Shown here: positions 9,005-18,061 of the stretch, one piece after another | Numbering within the stretch: the first letter of the stretch is position 1 | How the letters are laid out: each line of letters starts with the position of its first letter | Source of the DNA: Shewanella sp. Isolate11 | GTDB taxonomy: Bacteria > Pseudomonadota > Gammaproteobacteria > Enterobacterales > Shewanellaceae | Reading direction: 5' to 3' | DNA: 64,000 nt | Assembly: GCF_022398315.1 (NCBI RefSeq) | Contig: NZ_JAKEVF010000001.1 | Coordinates: 370,669-434,668, forward strand | The notes under the pieces: model-generated | The model's input: the letters and a program-made list of their open reading frames with translations, nothing else | Told to the model about the DNA's origin: nothing | Database searches by the model: none | Program-made: the position numbers and the translations under genes

Positions 9005-10474
9005 ATGAACACACAAGTAAATAATATCTTGACCAGCCAAAATGGCGCACCTATCAGCGACGATCAAAACTCATTGTCAGCAGGCGAACGTGGTCCACTG
9101 TTGTTACAAGATTGGCACCTTATCGAGAAGTTAGCTCACTTCAACCGTGAGCGTATTCCTGAGCGTATCGTGCACGCCAAAGGTACTGGCGTTTATGGTA
9201 CCTTCACCCTGACCAAAGATTTAAGTGACTACACTATTGCTGACCACTTCAATGGTGTAGGTAAGCAGACTGAAACCTTCGTTCGCTTCTCTACCGTCGG
9301 TGGTGAGATGGGTTCAGCAGATGCTGAACGCGACCCTCGTGGCTTTGGTTTACGTTTTTACACTGCTCGCGGTAATCACGATATCGTCGGTAATAATACG
9401 CCGACCTTCTTCTTGCGTGATGGTATTAAGTTCCCTGATTTTATCCATACACAGAAGCGTAATCCACTGACAAACCTTAAAGATCCACAAGCGATGTGGG
9501 ACTTCTGGTCATTAAATCCAGAAGCGATGCATCAAGTGACAGTGTTGATGTCGGACCGTGGTATTCCTGCAAACTATCGCCAGATGCACGGTTATGGTTC
9601 GCACACTTTTTCTTTCTGGAATGCGAAAGGTGAGCGTTTCTGGGTCAAGTTCCACTTTAAATCACAGCAAGGTGTGGTCAACTTAACTAACGAGCAGGCC
9701 GATATTCTCAAAGGGATCGATCCTGATTCATCGCAGCGTGACATGGTTGCGGCGATTAACGATGCTAACTTCCCGCGCTGGACCGTGAACGTACAGATCA
9801 TGCCAGAAGCCGATGCTAACACTTATCATATCAACCCGTTTGATCTGACCAAGGTATGGCCACATGGCGATTACCCTCTGATTGAAATTGGTGTACTTGA
9901 GCTTAATCGTTTGCCGCAAAACTACTTTGCCGAGGTTGAACAAGTGGCACTAGCACCAAGTAACTTGGTTCCTGGTGTTGGGGCTTCACCAGATAAGATG
10001 CTTCAGGCGCGCTTGTTCGCTTATGCCGATGCACAGCGTTACCGTATTGGGGCGAATTACAACCAGTTACCGGTTAACTGCCCACATGCCACTCAGGCTA
10101 ATCACCATCAGCGTGGCGGTGCTATGGCGGGAACTCAATGCCCATTTAGCGGCAGCCAAACCGGTGGTGATAACAGCGCAAACTATGGTCCGAATACCAC
10201 GGAATCAGCATTGGTTGAATCAGTGAACTTAGCCGAGCCACCATTAAGACTCGATGGTGAAGCTGCACGTTACAGCCGTTATGGTCAAGATGATTATACT
10301 CAGGCCGGTAACCTGTACCGTCTATTCTCTGAAGAGGAAAAACAACGCTTAGTGGCAACTATCACTGGGTCATTGAGCCAGGTAAGTGTCGATGTACAGC
10401 TACGTATGGTTGAGCATTTTACTCAGGCGGATAGCGATTATGGTCAACGTATCAAGCAGGCGTTAAGCTTATAA
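9005..10474 (+). CDS. katB: Monofunctional haem catalase KatB
   Basis: 489 aa from the ATG at 9005. The GGAG at 8993 is eight bases before this ATG but only two before the alternative at 8999, which decides the start. Catalase motifs are all present: distal His in IVHAKGTG, Arg/Ser region FSTVGGEMGS, catalytic Asn in VGNNTPTFFLRD, and proximal haem Tyr in RLFAYADAQRYR. It converts H2O2 to water and oxygen. There is no signal peptide of standard type and the length fits small-subunit clade catalases. Single gene with its own terminator. Regulation by OxyR is likely from family knowledge but no site was identified. Confidence 0.92.
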   Translation: MNTQVNNILTSQNGAPISDDQNSLSAGERGPLLLQDWHLIEKLAHFNRERIPERIVHAKGTGVYGTFTLTKDLSDYTIADHFNGVGKQTETFVRFSTVGGEMGSADAERDPRGFGLRFYTARGNHDIVGNNTPTFFLRDGIKFPDFIHTQKRNPLTNLKDPQAMWDFWSLNPEAMHQVTVLMSDRGIPANYRQMHGYGSHTFSFWNAKGERFWVKFHFKSQQGVVNLTNEQADILKGIDPDSSQRDMVAAINDANFPRWTVNVQIMPEADANTYHINPFDLTKVWPHGDYPLIEIGVLELNRLPQNYFAEVEQVALAPSNLVPGVGASPDKMLQARLFAYADAQRYRIGANYNQLPVNCPHATQANHHQRGGAMAGTQCPFSGSQTGGDNSANYGPNTTESALVESVNLAEPPLRLDGEAARYSRYGQDDYTQAGNLYRLFSEEEKQRLVATITGSLSQVSVDVQLRMVEHFTQADSDYGQRIKQALSL

Positions 10475-10553
10475 TCGGGTAGAAATATTAGTTTATAAAC
10501 GTTAGCTTTCGTAAGTGTTAACTTTGTAAAGTGTGTAGTAGTCGATAAAGCAA

Positions 10554-10584
10554 AAGCCAGTGATAGTTATCACTGGCTTTTTAA
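10554..10584 (+). terminator. Rho-independent terminator of katB
   Basis: AGCCAGTGATA / TATCACTGGCT, an 11-bp perfect stem with a two-base loop, followed by TTTTT. Confidence 0.9.
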
Positions 10585-10695
10585 ATGCTGCCCTAGGGGG
10601 TCGGCTAAAAGTATTTTACTCTTTGTTATGAGCTGACTTGCTTAGATGACTAAGCGTTACAGCTTATGCCGCGATTAAAATGCTTTTATTTTGAA

Positions 10696-10730
10696 CAAAA
10701 ATCAAAAATCAAAAATCAAAAATCAAAAAT
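10696..10730. repeat. 7-bp tandem repeat (CAAAAAT) x5
   Basis: Five perfect copies of CAAAAAT in the intergenic space between katB and the convergent exporter gene, followed by a partial unit CAAATAG. It is non-coding. The copy number probably varies between strains by slippage. Confidence 0.95.
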
Positions 10731-10762
10731 CAAATAGCAAAGATAAACACGCCTAATTCGAT

Positions 10763-11317
10763 CTACAGTATGAGTGTCGCGACGCCGAGCATGAAAAACA
10801 GTAGAGCACAGCCGCGGTGGATCCATTTAAGCGGTAATTTTTCGGCACTAAAATGGCCGGCAATCACTACCGGCACATTAGCGATCATCATCCCTAATGT
10901 GGTGCCCATTACCACCATGGCTAAGGCATCATATTTAGCCGACAAAATTACGGTTGCGACTTGTGTCTTGTCCCCCATTTCCGCCAGAAAGAACAAGATA
11001 AAGGTAGCAATAAAAGGTCCCATTTTATAAAAGCGATTCTCTTCTGCATCGACTTTATCTGGTACTAATACCCAAAGAGCAATAGCAAAAAACGAACCTG
11101 CTACCAGATAGGTTGCTATTTCGGGGCTGAGCCAATCAATCGCCCATTGGCCAAACCAGGCGGCGGCAAAATGGTTAGCGAGAGTCGACAGTAAAATACC
11201 TAAGATAATGGCGGTTTTATTTTTAAATCGCGCAGCCAGCAATAGCGCTAATAGCTGGGTTTTATCGCCTATTTCGGCAATGGCTACGGTGACGGTTGAT
11301 GCGAGTAGAGCTTCCAT
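10763..11317 (-). CDS. TMEM165/GDT1 (UPF0016) family Mn2+ exporter
   Basis: 184 aa with six membrane segments in two homologous halves. Each half carries the family signature: AEIGDKTQ near residue 14 and AEMGDKTQ near residue 112. Start chosen at Met MEALLASTVTVAIAE (11317); the longer form from 11365 adds a non-hydrophobic leader that would run into the riboswitch. Bacterial members such as Vibrio cholerae MneA export Mn2+. A yybP-ykoY (Mn2+) riboswitch directly upstream supports the same role here. It is convergent with katB, and the two stress functions (Mn homeostasis and peroxide) may be related. Confidence 0.88.
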   Translation of the reverse strand: MEALLASTVTVAIAEIGDKTQLLALLLAARFKNKTAIILGILLSTLANHFAAAWFGQWAIDWLSPEIATYLVAGSFFAIALWVLVPDKVDAEENRFYKMGPFIATFILFFLAEMGDKTQVATVILSAKYDALAMVVMGTTLGMMIANVPVVIAGHFSAEKLPLKWIHRGCALLFFMLGVATLIL

Positions 11318-11379
11318 AAAATTTCCGAAGGGGGCAAAAATCCAAGCACAGTCCGCCGCCCCCATTCGTTAAGCGGTAA

Positions 11380-11515
11380 CTGTACTTAGGTCTTGCCGGG
11401 CAAATGTTGGTTTAACAACCGAGATATTTGCTGTGGATACCATGGCATGTGGCCAAGTATGTTGATACCCACCCGTGAACGCTGGCGCAATCACGTTAGC
11501 TACTCCCCTAAAGCA
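11380..11515 (-). promoter_or_regulatory. yybP-ykoY manganese riboswitch
   Basis: On the minus strand the leader carries AGGGGAGTAGC (11499-11509), the hallmark first loop of this class. About 105 bases later comes CGGCAAGACCT (11388-11398), matching the conserved GCnAGACCU segment. Between them lie helices including CATGCCATGG. It ends about 60 bases before the start codon of a TMEM165/GDT1 gene, a standard partner of this riboswitch. Mn2+ binding would raise expression of the exporter. Exact ends are approximate. Confidence 0.85.
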
Positions 11516-11887
11516 GAGGCCGCCATTATACGTTTTTAGTTTTTGTTGGCAAGTTGGCCGCAGTGGCAGCTTAAGTAAAGATAATGAAACTGGCTCAAGG
11601 ATAAAGTATTGCGTCAGTAGTCAATTGGTTGTGAAATTGTTTTGGATCTGCTAACTGTCGGCTGTTTGTAAGTCGCTCTCTTGCCCGCTGGGGCTGCCTC
11701 TGTTAATGTGCCAGACAGTCAAATTTATAGAGTTAAGGTAGTGGTTAAGCAAACTGCATCGGATCAGATATAGAAAGGATGCGATATAGTGACTATCTGC
11801 AGTGTTTAATCACTCGATCCCGCCTTCGAAGTTGTTTTAAATCTGACCTTCCAAAAATAAAGAATAAATTAAAGACAGGACAATTTT

Positions 11888-13087
11888 GTGAACTTAAAAA
11901 TGCTTGGCTCAATAGCCATTGTTGCGGGGACTGCCATCGGTGGCGGCATGTTGGCCTTGCCGTTAGCCACGGCGTCGCTAGGCACCATTCCTGCGCTGCT
12001 GTTATTGGTCGTTATTTGGGGTATTTCTATTTATACCTCTTTGTTAATGTTAGAAATTAATTTACGCGCTGGTGTCGGTTTAAATGTTCATGCGATTACC
12101 GGTAAAACCTTAGGTAAGCTGGGGCAATTAATTCAAGGAGGTTCATTTTTAAGCCTGCTTTTTGCGTTAACTATGGTGTATCTCTTAGGCGGGTCTTCGC
12201 TGTTAGAGTCACGTTTTGAACCCCTAGGGATCTCGATGAGTCACGAAGTCGCGGTATTGCTATTTACGGTTTTCTTCGGTGGTTTTATTGCCATTGGCGT
12301 GTCTTGGATCGACAAGGCTTCACGAGTGTTGTTTACCGCAATGGTTGTTTTGTTTGTGATTGTGGTGTTGTTCCTATTACCCGAAGTGAGCCCTACGTAT
12401 TTGCTACGCGAGTCGGCCAGTGAATTAGTCTCTAAAGGGGAGTTAGGTGATCTCTGGCTTGCGGCCATTCCAGTGGTGTTTACCTCTTTTGGTTTTCATG
12501 TATGTATTGCCACTATTGTGCGTTACCTCGACGGTGATGCTGTGTCATTACGTAAGGTCTTAGTCATCGGATCGACCATTCCTTTGGTGTGCTACATCTT
12601 ATGGCTGATGGTGACTTTAGGGACTGTTGGCGGTGCGACAGTATATGGTTTTTCCGGTTCATTACCTAAGTTGGTAGCCGCGTTACAAGGCGTAGCGCAA
12701 TCGGCGATTTTACAACAGTGTATCGACCTATTTGCCAATCTAGCGCTGATCACCTCCTTCCTTGGGGTGACCATGAGTCTATTTGATTACATTTCTGAGT
12801 TAACTCGTGCTAAAGAAAACATGCTTGGGCGGCTGCAGACTTGGTTGGTGACCTTTATTCCACCGCTATTGTGCGCTCTGTATTACCCTGATGGCTTTAT
12901 TCAATTGCTTGGATTTGCCGCTATTCCTTTGGTGGTGATGATTGTCTTTTTGCCGATAGCCATGGCACTGGTTCAGCGTCCACAGAAGTTAGGTGGCTAT
13001 CAAGTGAGGGGGGGTAAAGCGGCGCTAACCTTATCGGGTATTTTGGGGCTGGTGATTATTGCCGCTCAGTTGTGGATTGCACTGTAA
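11888..13087 (+). CDS. tyrP: Aromatic amino acid permease, TyrP/Mtr (HAAAP) family
   Basis: 399 aa, about eleven membrane helices, starting with GTG at 11888 (AGGA eight bases upstream). The family N-terminus GTAIGGGMLALPLATASLG is clear, as is SFGFHVCIATIVRYL in the middle. It is a proton-driven importer of tyrosine or tryptophan. TyrP is the best guess, but Mtr and TnaB cannot be excluded by eye. Gene order katB, tyrP, S46 peptidase fits what I recall of Shewanella oneidensis. The roughly 370 bases upstream, apart from the divergent riboswitch leader, show no operator I can name. Confidence 0.75.
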   Translation: MNLKMLGSIAIVAGTAIGGGMLALPLATASLGTIPALLLLVVIWGISIYTSLLMLEINLRAGVGLNVHAITGKTLGKLGQLIQGGSFLSLLFALTMVYLLGGSSLLESRFEPLGISMSHEVAVLLFTVFFGGFIAIGVSWIDKASRVLFTAMVVLFVIVVLFLLPEVSPTYLLRESASELVSKGELGDLWLAAIPVVFTSFGFHVCIATIVRYLDGDAVSLRKVLVIGSTIPLVCYILWLMVTLGTVGGATVYGFSGSLPKLVAALQGVAQSAILQQCIDLFANLALITSFLGVTMSLFDYISELTRAKENMLGRLQTWLVTFIPPLLCALYYPDGFIQLLGFAAIPLVVMIVFLPIAMALVQRPQKLGGYQVRGGKAALTLSGILGLVIIAAQLWIAL

Positions 13088-13164
13088 TAGCCAATTTTAC
13101 AGTTGCTTACAACTTCATGCTGTTGCTGAGCAGCTGATTGAATGTGTTTTAGTCGTTTTATGTT

Positions 13165-13192
13165 AAAGTCGGGCACTTAGCCCGACTTTTTT
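13165..13192 (+). terminator. Rho-independent terminator of tyrP
   Basis: AAAGTCGGGC-ACTTA-GCCCGACTTT stem-loop with a T run, about 78 bases after the stop. Confidence 0.9.
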
Positions 13193-13377
13193 ATGTCTGT
13201 CAGGCAATAAAATCTATTTTCATTAGCGGTATATATCGGCTTGATGCTTTGGCTAAGGTTGAGTTTCACTTTGTATTCCAGAGTTTGATGGGTTGGTTTG
13301 ATATTCGGTTAATGATTGAGATTGGATGATCATCAAGTATTCGATGAAATAACAATTACAAAACGGACTTAGCAAAA

Positions 13378-15534
13378 ATGAAAAAATTGATGTTAACCGC
13401 AGCGCTAGTGGCTTCATGTGCAGCGCAGGCAGATGAAGGTATGTGGCAGCCTTATCAGCTTCCGGCGATGGCCGATGAGCTAAAAGCAAAAGGCTTAGAA
13501 ATTGATGCTAAATCGATTTCTAAATTAACTGAATTTCCAATGAACGCTGTGATTAGCCTAGGTGGCTGTACCGCTTCATTTGTGTCACCCAAAGGTCTGG
13601 TGGTGACCAATCATCACTGTGCTTATGGCTCGATTCAATACAACTCAACACCTGAGAAAAACTTGCTTGAAGATGGCTTCTTAGCCAAGTCGCTCGATCA
13701 AGAATTACCGGCGACACCGGGTTCGCGTATCTATGTTACCGAAGCGGTGACCAATGTGACCGATCAAGTAAAGCAGGGGCTTGAGAGCAAAGTTGGTAAC
13801 GAGTTCTACCAAGGCATCGAAGCGAAAGAAAAATCTTTAGTGGCACAGTGTGAAGCCGAAGGTGGCTATCGCTGCCAAGTGTATAGCTTCCATGGTGGAT
13901 TAGAATATTACCTAGTAAAACAGCTTGAGATCCGCGATGTGCGCCTAGTGTATAACCCAGCAGCCAGCGTGGGTAAATATGGTGGTGATATTGATAACTG
14001 GATGTGGCCACGTCATACCGGTGACTTCTCTTTTTATCGTGGCTATGTGGCTAAAGACGGTAAGCCTGCAGACTTTAGCAAAGACAACGTCCCATACGAG
14101 CCAAAGAGCTTCCTAAAAGTTTCTGCTAAAGGCGTGAGTGACGGTGATTTTGTGATGGTAGCGGGTTATCCCGGACGCACCAACCGTTACCGCACCGCGA
14201 ATGAAGTAGAAAACCAGTTTGAGTGGGCTTACCCCGAAGGCAAGATGTTGCGTGAGCGCATTATCGAAATCATTAAAGAAACTGCTGCAGATGGTAGCGA
14301 TGAGCGTATCAAGTATGAAAGTTTGATCGCTGGTTTGGCTAACTACGCTAAAAACTTCACCTCGATGATCGAGTTCTATGGCAAATCGACCATGCTCGAA
14401 GATCGCAAGGCGTTAGAAGCTGAGTTGACCGCTTGGATCAATAAAGATAGCGATCGTAAAGCCAAATATGGCAAGACGTTAGCCGAGTTGGATAGCCTAA
14501 TTGTGACTAGTCAGGAGCATCAGGCGCGCAAGACATTAATGGGTTACTTAGGTTACACCACTATGTTACCTACAGCGCGTCAGCTTTATCGTTTGGCGAA
14601 TGAAAAGCAGCTCGATGACATGGCACGTGAGCCTGGATACCAAGAGCGAGACATGACTCGCTTTAAGTCGGGCCTAGAGCGTATCGATCGCCGTTACGCG
14701 GCGAGTGTCGATAAGGCTATTGCTTTAGAACTATTGAGTCGCTACGCCGCTTTACCTAAGGAAGATCATATTGCTGCTCTCGATAAAGCCTTCGGGATCG
14801 GCAGTAAGTTTGATGCAGCTAAGCTAAGCAAAACCTTAGATAAGATGTATGCCAAAACCGAGCTAGGTGATAAAGCTGTGCGTCTGGCATGGATGGATAA
14901 ATCGGTTAGCGATTTCAAAGCATCGAAAGATCCTTTCATCCAGTTGGCGGTAGCACTTTACGATACCGATATGGCCCAAGAGAAACAGCAGAAAGAGCTT
15001 ACGGGTAAGTTGATGAAGGTGCGTCCACAATATATGGATGCCATCATTGCTTACAATAAGGCGCAGGGTAAGCCGGTATATGCCGATGCTAACTCTAGTC
15101 TGCGTGTGACTGTGGGTAATGTAAAAGGCTACTCGCCTCAAGATGGTTTGCATGCTGTGCCATTTACTCGCCTCGAAGGGATTGTGGCTAAAGACACGGG
15201 TGTTGAGCCATTTAATGCACCTCAGAAACAGTTAGAGTTAATCAAGCAGAAGCAATATGGTGATTTTTACGTGAAAGCCATCGATTCTGTGCCAGTTAAC
15301 TTCCTATCGACGCTAGATACCACTGGGGGCAACTCAGGTTCTCCAACCTTGAATGGCCGTGCCGAATTAGTAGGCCTACTGTTTGATGGCGTGTATGAAA
15401 GTATTATTGGCGATTGGGGTTATGACCCTGAGACTAATCGCTCAATCCAAGTCGATAGCCGTTATATGTTGTGGGTGATGAAGTATTTAGATAATGCTGA
15501 CAACCTACTAGCAGAAATGGAAATCGTACATTAA
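13378..15534 (+). CDS. S46 family dipeptidyl-peptidase (DPP7/DPP11 type)
   Basis: 718 aa, Sec signal peptide MKKLMLTAALVASCAAQA. The catalytic His region is GLVVTNHHCAYG (about residues 72-83). The Ser region is TTGGNSGSPTLNGRAELVGL (about 648-667). The Asp is expected near SVGKYGGDIDNW. These periplasmic serine exopeptidases release dipeptides from the N-terminus of peptides, feeding amino-acid catabolism. After the Ser motif the sequence reads LLFDG. Family knowledge says DPP11 (Asp/Glu specific) has Arg where DPP7 (hydrophobic) has Gly, so DPP7-like specificity is suggested but not certain. Single gene; 290 bases before it hold the tyrP terminator and an AT-rich promoter region. Confidence 0.87.
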   Translation: MKKLMLTAALVASCAAQADEGMWQPYQLPAMADELKAKGLEIDAKSISKLTEFPMNAVISLGGCTASFVSPKGLVVTNHHCAYGSIQYNSTPEKNLLEDGFLAKSLDQELPATPGSRIYVTEAVTNVTDQVKQGLESKVGNEFYQGIEAKEKSLVAQCEAEGGYRCQVYSFHGGLEYYLVKQLEIRDVRLVYNPAASVGKYGGDIDNWMWPRHTGDFSFYRGYVAKDGKPADFSKDNVPYEPKSFLKVSAKGVSDGDFVMVAGYPGRTNRYRTANEVENQFEWAYPEGKMLRERIIEIIKETAADGSDERIKYESLIAGLANYAKNFTSMIEFYGKSTMLEDRKALEAELTAWINKDSDRKAKYGKTLAELDSLIVTSQEHQARKTLMGYLGYTTMLPTARQLYRLANEKQLDDMAREPGYQERDMTRFKSGLERIDRRYAASVDKAIALELLSRYAALPKEDHIAALDKAFGIGSKFDAAKLSKTLDKMYAKTELGDKAVRLAWMDKSVSDFKASKDPFIQLAVALYDTDMAQEKQQKELTGKLMKVRPQYMDAIIAYNKAQGKPVYADANSSLRVTVGNVKGYSPQDGLHAVPFTRLEGIVAKDTGVEPFNAPQKQLELIKQKQYGDFYVKAIDSVPVNFLSTLDTTGGNSGSPTLNGRAELVGLLFDGVYESIIGDWGYDPETNRSIQVDSRYMLWVMKYLDNADNLLAEMEIVH

Positions 15535-15577
15535 TCGCCGATTCATGTAGTTCAAATACTGTTTAGTACAAGCTGAA

Positions 15578-15609
15578 AGGGACGAAGGTGAAAACCTGCG
15601 TCCTTTTTT
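15578..15609 (+). terminator. Rho-independent terminator of the S46 peptidase gene
   Basis: GGACGAAGGT-GAAA-ACCTGCGTCC hairpin with a GAAA tetraloop followed by six T residues. Confidence 0.8.
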
Positions 15610-15771
15610 ATTGCCATGGATATGTGGGCGATAATGGCATTTGTTTACCGCTATGCTTAATGGTAAGTTGCTTAATTATACTGATTGCTATCAGTAGCTT
15701 AATGGTAACCCTTAAACTAAAGGATTAGTCAGATGAAATGAAGCTAATTTAACGCTGTTGCACTAACAATA

Positions 15772-15798
15772 AAAAACCACCTTAAAAAGGTGGTTTTT
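15772..15798. terminator. Bidirectional terminator
   Basis: AAAAACCACCTT-AAA-AAGGTGGTTTTT: A-tract, GC stem, T-tract on both strands. It lies 32 bases beyond the stop of the tetraheme cytochrome gene on the minus strand. Confidence 0.85.
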
Positions 15799-15829
15799 GA
15801 ATGCAGGGATGATGATTTAACTGTGTGGC

Positions 15830-16180
15830 CTAAGGTACTACGAAATCGAAACGTAGGTGGCAGCTACCACAGTAGTTTTCAGATTTTTCGTGTACGTTGT
15901 GGCATGAAGCACAATCTAGCTCAGTGTCAAAGTGACGGTTTTTGTGTGGGTTAGTCGGTTTAACATTTTTGGTTTTTTCCGCTAACTTTTTAGTGTTGTG
16001 GCACTGAATACACTTAGTCATTTTCACAGCTTCACGAGTCTCAGCCTTACCATGACAGCTAGCGCATTTTACGCCCGCTTCAAGGTGAGTTTGGTCAAGT
16101 AAAGGACTGCTTTTTGCTGCTAGCGCATTACCAGCGAAGACGCTTAGTACAAGAGATAGTACGATGGTTAACTTCTTCAT
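15830..16180 (-). CDS. Small tetraheme periplasmic cytochrome c (CctA/STC-like)
   Basis: 116 aa from the ATG at 16180 (GGAAATAAG eight bases upstream). A longer reading frame is an artefact of the hairpin repeat. The signal peptide ends near GNALA, leaving about 91 aa, the size of Shewanella small tetraheme cytochrome. Four CXXCH motifs are visible (CASCH, CIQCH, CASCH, CGSCH) plus extra His for bis-His ligation. It shuttles electrons through the periplasm. It is second in an operon behind a flavin subunit, so together they resemble flavocytochrome c split into two proteins. Whether it serves only that partner or is the general STC pool is open. Confidence 0.88.
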   Translation of the reverse strand: MKKLTIVLSLVLSVFAGNALAAKSSPLLDQTHLEAGVKCASCHGKAETREAVKMTKCIQCHNTKKLAEKTKNVKPTNPHKNRHFDTELDCASCHNVHEKSENYCGSCHLRFDFVVP

Positions 16181-16212
16181 TGTCTTATTTCCATTATTCA
16201 ATTCGTTTGACT

Positions 16213-16236
16213 GGATGCCTGCTTGGGCAGGCATCC
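16213..16236. repeat. Intercistronic hairpin repeat
   Basis: GGATGCCTGC-TTGG-GCAGGCATCC, a perfect 10-bp palindrome between the flavin subunit and the cytochrome gene. It belongs to the widespread proteobacterial hairpin repeat whose translation reads as MPAQAGIQ-like peptides. It has no T-run. It may stabilise or partly terminate the mRNA and so set the ratio of the two proteins (inference). Confidence 0.75.
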
Positions 16237-16256
16237 ACCATTGATGACTCGGCGCC

Positions 16257-17924
16257 TTATAACTTGGCTACGTGTCTACCAGTCAGGTAACCGAAGGTGT
16301 AACAACGGCCTAGAGATAGACCGAATACGGTTAGTGGGTAATCAACGCCACCGTAGAAACCGCCGCCCATGTTACCGACGATGAATAAGCCGCCGATTGG
16401 CTTACCGTCAGCATCAAGAGCTTGGTGATTTGCGTCAACCAGTACACCTGAAGTGATAGCTGAGATACGCATACGACGGTGGATACCGTAGAATGGTGCT
16501 TTCAGTACAGGAGCCATCTTGCTTGGCGCTTTACCGAAGTCTTCATCTCTACCTGACTTGCATAGTTCGTTGTAACGCTTAACGTTTTTAACAAAAGTCT
16601 TAGGATCACAACCTAGTTTTTCTGCCAGCTCTTCTAAGGTGTCAGCAACGAAGGTATTGATTTGAGATGCGTAAACACCTTTCTTCTCACCTTTCACTTC
16701 AGGCATGTAGTGCTTCATCTCTTCAGGCGTGTAAGCGCGTCCTGGCCAACCTTTTGCTTGCTCCATGTAGTTAGAGTCGAAGATTTGGTTGTAACGACCT
16801 TGGTTAACTTCATCACGTAGGTAGTTGTTCATTAATGACATTTCTACCTGTTCGTTAACGAAACGCTCACCTTTACCGTTAACAGCTAGGAATGGCATAT
16901 CACACATTGCCGCTGGACCTGCATCGAAGTCGTGAAGCATCTTAGTGTGACCCGCTGGTTCGATAACACCGCCAGCCCAGTACGCCATAGCGAAACCGTC
17001 ACCGGTACGATCCATCTGCTTGCGTTCGAAGTTCTTCAAGTCAGGGATAAAGAAGTCGCACATCGCTTTGTTGTTTTGGTAGTCACCGGCTGAAAGAATG
17101 ACACCTTTCTTCGCCATGAACTTGTGGTACTTACCATCACGGTTTTGTGCAATAACACCGATCACTTTGCCAGTTTCATCTTGGATTAACTGTTGTGCAG
17201 GGGTGTTGAAGAAGAATTTAACACCCGCTTTCTCAGCGGTTTTGGCTAGCGCACGCATACCGTCGCCAGCCGTGTATGGCTTAGGACCGAAGTATGAAGT
17301 GACGAACTCAAGTGGGTATTCTGTAATACCATGAATGCCGTGTTGTGGCTTAGTGCCTTGGTCAACACCTTGAGCACCACCTTTGTTCGCACGGTCAAGA
17401 ACCCATTTTACCGCTTCACCTGAGTTATAAGCCCAGCTTCTGATCAGTTCTGGGTGGCTACGGTGAGCGTTATCCGCCATTAGACGGTTAACTAGGGCTT
17501 CGATACCTGCTTTGTCACTCGTCTTAAGATCAAGGCCTGAACCTGTGTTACCTTGAGAAACTACGATGGCTTGCTTTTGTAGTACAGCAACACTTGCACC
17601 ATTTTCTCTAGCTGAAAGTGCAGCTGGAACACCTGAAGCACCTGCACCAACGACAACAACATCAAAAGTTTGTGTTGAAGCAATTTCTGCATCAGAAATT
17701 GGCTTAGGTTTAGGCATAAACTCTAAAGAAGCATTCCCAATGTGAGCATACTCTTGAGTAGAAGCAGGTGCCGCGCTAGCAGAACCTGTCAAACCCGCAA
17801 GGGCTAAGCCACCCGTTCCCATCGCTGCGCGAGTTAGGAAAGAACGTCGTGAAATCCCATTTTTCAGGACATTGGCAGTGTATTGATCAATTTCGTTCGG
17901 TTTCTGTGAATCGTCTTTACTCAT
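16257..17924 (-). CDS. Tat-exported FAD-dependent reductase, flavocytochrome c flavin subunit type
   Basis: About 555 aa. The start at 17924 has GGAG seven bases upstream; the ATG at 17930 is too close. A Tat signal (SRRSFLTRAA) is followed by the FAD-binding FDVVVVGAGASGVPAALSA near residue 90. The fold is that of fumarate reductase/FccA/urocanate reductase, and GERFVNE (about residue 355) carries the conserved catalytic-type Arg. No CXXCH is present, so electrons must come from another protein, probably the tetraheme cytochrome encoded next. The fumarate-binding His-His and the late Arg of FccA are missing (the C-terminus reads GGVDYPLTVFGLSLGR), so fumarate is unlikely to be the substrate. 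The acceptor is unknown. Confidence 0.85.
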   Translation of the reverse strand: MSKDDSQKPNEIDQYTANVLKNGISRRSFLTRAAMGTGGLALAGLTGSASAAPASTQEYAHIGNASLEFMPKPKPISDAEIASTQTFDVVVVGAGASGVPAALSARENGASVAVLQKQAIVVSQGNTGSGLDLKTSDKAGIEALVNRLMADNAHRSHPELIRSWAYNSGEAVKWVLDRANKGGAQGVDQGTKPQHGIHGITEYPLEFVTSYFGPKPYTAGDGMRALAKTAEKAGVKFFFNTPAQQLIQDETGKVIGVIAQNRDGKYHKFMAKKGVILSAGDYQNNKAMCDFFIPDLKNFERKQMDRTGDGFAMAYWAGGVIEPAGHTKMLHDFDAGPAAMCDMPFLAVNGKGERFVNEQVEMSLMNNYLRDEVNQGRYNQIFDSNYMEQAKGWPGRAYTPEEMKHYMPEVKGEKKGVYASQINTFVADTLEELAEKLGCDPKTFVKNVKRYNELCKSGRDEDFGKAPSKMAPVLKAPFYGIHRRMRISAITSGVLVDANHQALDADGKPIGGLFIVGNMGGGFYGGVDYPLTVFGLSLGRCYTFGYLTGRHVAKL

Positions 17925-18035
17925 TTTCATTCTCCTTTGGCTCTCGCTGTATTAGGGGATGACGCCGATAACAACAACAGATGAGCCAGTCTTAGCCGCA
18001 TTTTGTGTACTTGCTTTAATCTCTCGAGGCGTAGC

Positions 18036-18061
18036 TGAGTGACATGGGTAATGCTCACTCA
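18036..18061. promoter_or_regulatory. Inverted repeat upstream of the flavin-subunit operon
   Basis: TGAGTGA-N12-TCACTCA, perfect 7-base arms, about 112 bases before the start codon. The spacing (12) does not fit CRP (6). It may be an operator for an unknown, perhaps LysR-type, regulator. The rest of the gap 17925-18336 shows no other feature I can support. Confidence 0.4.

Noticed and set aside
18036..18061. CRP site before the flavin-subunit operon
   Set aside because: The arms are perfect but separated by 12 bases, not the six that CRP needs. Kept only as an unnamed inverted repeat.
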